Positions 6,552 through 7,821 of a DNA stretch of 7,821 nt are shown here, piece after piece. This DNA is from Oscillospiraceae bacterium. Lineage in GTDB: Bacteria; Bacillota; Clostridia; Oscillospirales; CAG-272. The notes under the pieces were generated by a model that worked only from the letters and a program-made list of their open reading frames with translations, was not told where the DNA came from and ran no database searches. Every line of letters begins with the position of its first letter. Positions within the stretch are counted from its first letter, which is position 1. The position numbers and the translations under genes were made by a program. The stretch lies in contig SVTU01000068.1 in NCBI GenBank assembly GCA_015063655.1, positions 1-7,821 of the forward strand. Direction: 5' to 3'.

Positions 6552-6570
6552 TATCGTAATTTATCCTAAT
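6552..6570. promoter_or_regulatory. Candidate operator: two 9-base direct repeats, one helical turn apart
   Basis: TATCGTAAT (6552-6560) and TATCCTAAT (6562-6570) match at eight of nine positions and repeat with a 10-base period, so both present the same DNA face. They lie in the divergent rhaB/regulator intergenic region, about 23 bases upstream of the weak rhaB -35 and directly upstream of the regulator's own -35. Tandem direct sites read by two helix-turn-helix motifs are usual for AraC proteins. Binding is inferred from position only. Confidence 0.4.
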
Positions 6571-6590
6571 GTTCTTGAAAAAAGGATAAA
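6560..6590. repeat. 7-bp inverted repeat overlapping the regulator's -35
   Basis: TTTATCC (6560-6566) and GGATAAA (6584-6590) are perfect inverted copies with 17 bases between. They flank the -35 of the regulator's promoter and its right arm lies in the promoter spacer. This could be an autoregulatory site, though AT-rich 7-mers of this kind may arise by chance. Confidence 0.3.
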
Positions 6591-6603
6591 AAAGAGATAT
6601 AAT
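6575..6603 (+). promoter_or_regulatory. Promoter of the AraC-family regulator gene
   Basis: TTGAAA (-35, 6575-6580), a 17-base spacer and a perfect TATAAT (-10, 6598-6603) make a near-consensus sigma-A promoter. Transcription would begin near 6610, immediately at the ribosome binding site, leaving a leader of only about 15 bases. The promoter looks constitutive or repressible, in contrast with the weak rhaB promoter facing the other way. Confidence 0.85.
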
Positions 6604-6610
6604 GAGAAAA

Positions 6611-6618
6611 AAGGGGGG
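6611..6618 (+). promoter_or_regulatory. Ribosome binding site setting the regulator start
   Basis: AAGGGGGG ends 6 bases before the ATG at 6625. The in-frame ATG at 6619 directly abuts the G run and is too close to be used. Any start further upstream would lie before the predicted transcript start. Confidence 0.75.
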
Positions 6619-6624
6619 ATGCGC

Positions 6625-7575
6625 ATGAATGCCATGCTGCTGCGTCGGCTTAAGGAGATATCCTTAGAGCGCTATCAAAGCGTGAGCGGTACAGAGCCTA
6701 GAAAGTTACATATTCAAATGCGCCACATGGCCGAGCTGTCCACGGGGCAGACGGGCGTGCCTTCCGTTTATGCCAGTGTACACGGTCGTTTTGATGCCTT
6801 CCCGCCCCATACGCATGATTATATTGAAATGATGTACGTTTGCGGAGGCAGTATCCGCCACGTGCTGGGCAGTGAGACGGTGGTGCTTCGTGAGGGAGAT
6901 ATTCTGTTGCTCGGCAGGGCGGCACGCCATGCCATTGAGCCGACCGAGGAGCAGGACGTGGGAGTCAACCTGATCATTCCCACCGATTTCTTTGCCTCGC
7001 TGTTGCCCCGCCTGAGGGAAGGGCTTTTGTTGCCCGAAAGCCTGCTTGACGATCTGCTTGGCGAGGGAGAGGATACCTACACGGTCTATCACACCAAGGG
7101 GATCTTGCCTATTGAAAATCTGATGGAGAGCATTTCGTATTCCATTGTCAGCGGTCATATGAACGAGCCGTTTGTGCTGAGGGAATCTCTGGGGCTTTTG
7201 TTTTGCTATCTGTCCGCCGTGCCCGATGCGCAGTATCACCGAAGCGATGCGTATGCGCAAACCATACAAAAGCAGCTGATGTCCTATATCCGCACCTCGT
7301 ACCGAACGGCAACGCTGAGCGAGGCGGCGGCACAGCTTGGTTTTTCCTCGCCGTATCTGTGCCGTTGGATCCGCTCGCATATGGGAACTACCTTCAAGAC
7401 CCTGCTCAGCGATCACCGCTTTACGGTGGCGGGCGAGCTTCTCAGAGGCACATCCTGCACGGTGGAGCAAGTGATCGAGCAGGTGGGATACGAGAACCGT
7501 TCCTATTTTCATCAGCAGTTCTGCCGCCGCTATGGCATGACGCCACATGCCTATCGTCAGCAAGGTCGCCGCTAA
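6625..7575 (+). CDS. AraC-family transcriptional regulator, probable rhamnose regulator
   Basis: A 316-residue cytosolic DNA-binding protein. Residues about 45-120 form a cupin-like sugar-sensing domain (FPPHTHDYIEMMYVCGG at 59-75, then EGDILLLGRAARHAI). The C-terminal 100 residues hold the AraC DNA-binding domain: a first helix-turn-helix at about 231-251 (LSEAAAQLGFSSPYLCRWIR) and a second at about 279-301, ending with the family signature YENRSYFHQQFCRRYGMTPHAYR. The start at 6625 is set by the ribosome binding site and by a near-consensus promoter that leaves only about 15 leader bases. Its divergence from rhaB, with a 171-base shared control region, suggests that it controls rhaBA in response to L-rhamnose or a derivative, by analogy with RhaS/RhaR. 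Orthology to these is not shown, so no gene name is given. The AraC assignment is very secure; the ligand is inferred from context. Confidence 0.93.
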   Translation: MNAMLLRRLKEISLERYQSVSGTEPRKLHIQMRHMAELSTGQTGVPSVYASVHGRFDAFPPHTHDYIEMMYVCGGSIRHVLGSETVVLREGDILLLGRAARHAIEPTEEQDVGVNLIIPTDFFASLLPRLREGLLLPESLLDDLLGEGEDTYTVYHTKGILPIENLMESISYSIVSGHMNEPFVLRESLGLLFCYLSAVPDAQYHRSDAYAQTIQKQLMSYIRTSYRTATLSEAAAQLGFSSPYLCRWIRSHMGTTFKTLLSDHRFTVAGELLRGTSCTVEQVIEQVGYENRSYFHQQFCRRYGMTPHAYRQQGRR

Positions 7576-7579
7576 GAGA

Positions 7580-7621
7580 GCAAGAGGCTGTCTCAAATTT
7601 GCATTTGAGACAGCCTCTTGC
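7580..7621. terminator. Convergent hairpin terminator between the regulator and the GH2 gene
   Basis: A perfect 19-bp inverted repeat (arms 7580-7598 and 7603-7621, loop TTGC) begins 4 bases after the regulator stop and ends 1 base before the stop codon of the GH2 gene. No long T run follows on either strand, so termination would rely on the long stem. Its core AGAGGCTGTCTCAAAT differs in one base from the matching part of the hairpin at 174-218. Confidence 0.8.
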
Positions 7622-7622
7622 G

Positions 7623-7821
7623 TTATTCCTTGATTGCCTGTTGAAGTGCCATGGCGATGCTTCGCATGCGCTCCTCATCTACCTTGAGCACCTGCCTGTC
7701 ATAGGTCAGCAGGCCGTTGGTCTCATCCTCTACGTCACTCAGCTGGGTATAGACCGAGCCGCACAGCCCTTCGCTGACGGCGGGTATGACCTCGCTTCGG
7801 TACAGCGTATCGATTGCCTCG
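7623..7821 (-). CDS. Glycoside hydrolase family 2 protein, C-terminal fragment
   Basis: Only the last 65 residues and a TAA stop are in the window; the gene continues past the right edge. The peptide GLCGSVYTQLSDVEDETNGLLTYDR is the conserved end of the catalytic TIM barrel seen in many GH2 enzymes (pattern roughly YTQL.DVE.E.NGL..YDR), followed by a short helix (RMRSIAMALQQAIKE) that ends the protein. GH2 covers beta-galactosidases, beta-glucuronidases, beta-mannosidases and others, and this tail cannot tell them apart. The catalytic glutamates lie outside the window. It converges on the AraC-type regulator and so is not part of its transcript. A role in releasing sugars from a rhamnose-containing glycan is possible from context but unproven. 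Confidence 0.82.
   Translation of the reverse strand, partial: EAIDTLYRSEVIPAVSEGLCGSVYTQLSDVEDETNGLLTYDRQVLKVDEERMRSIAMALQQAIKE

Noticed and set aside
6454..6624. Catabolite-responsive (cre) site for CcpA
   Set aside because: No stretch here matches the WTGNAANCGNWNNCW pattern convincingly.
6706..7596. Minus-strand open frame (296 codons) opposite the AraC regulator
   Set aside because: The plus strand encodes a complete AraC protein with promoter and ribosome binding site; the opposite frame also runs into the terminator hairpin and has no family features.
1..7821. CRISPR array, tRNA or rRNA gene, insertion sequence, riboswitch
   Set aside because: No spaced repeats, transposase motifs, terminal inverted repeats, tRNA-like segments or long structured leaders were seen on either strand.

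Overview
The window looks like chromosomal DNA from a moderately GC-rich Bacillota, probably a Clostridia member of gut type. The reasons are strong AAAGGAGG-type ribosome binding sites, short intergenic gaps, sigma-A-like promoters (one with a perfect TATAAT at 17 bp spacing), and proteins of types common in anaerobic Clostridia (C_GCAxxG_C_C redox protein, YuzA/DUF378, AraM-like dehydrogenase). The exact genus cannot be read from the sequence alone.

Layout from left to right: (1) the C-terminal 56 codons of ribulose-phosphate 3-epimerase on +; (2) a convergent hairpin terminator; (3) a lysophospholipid acyltransferase-like protein with an added zinc ribbon on -, divergent from (4) a 69-residue two-helix DUF378 membrane protein on +; (5) a second convergent terminator; (6) on -, one long reading frame joining an sn-glycerol-1-phosphate dehydrogenase (AraM/EgsA type) to a C_GCAxxG_C_C redox domain; (7) rhaA and (8) rhaB on -, 18 bases apart, in the order rhaB-rhaA and followed 120 bases later by gene 6; (9) a divergent AraC-family regulator on +; (10) a third convergent hairpin sharing its core with the first; (11) the C-terminal 65 residues of a glycoside hydrolase family 2 protein on -.

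The centre is an L-rhamnose catabolic locus. The AraC protein, divergent from rhaB, is the obvious candidate regulator. RhaA would turn L-rhamnose into L-rhamnulose and RhaB would phosphorylate it to rhamnulose 1-phosphate. The aldolase that splits this to DHAP and L-lactaldehyde, a transporter and a mutarotase are not in the window. The dehydrogenase downstream of rhaA could act on the DHAP produced, much as araM sits within the arabinose operon of Bacillus subtilis; this link is inferred. The GH2 enzyme at the right edge may release sugars from plant or host glycans, but its substrate is not visible.

No clearly new system is present. The most unusual items are the dehydrogenase/redox-protein fusion, which keeps an internal Shine-Dalgarno and ATG at the domain junction, the tandem 10-bp repeat just upstream of the regulator's promoter, and the shared terminator hairpin. 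There is no gene-free stretch over 300 bases.
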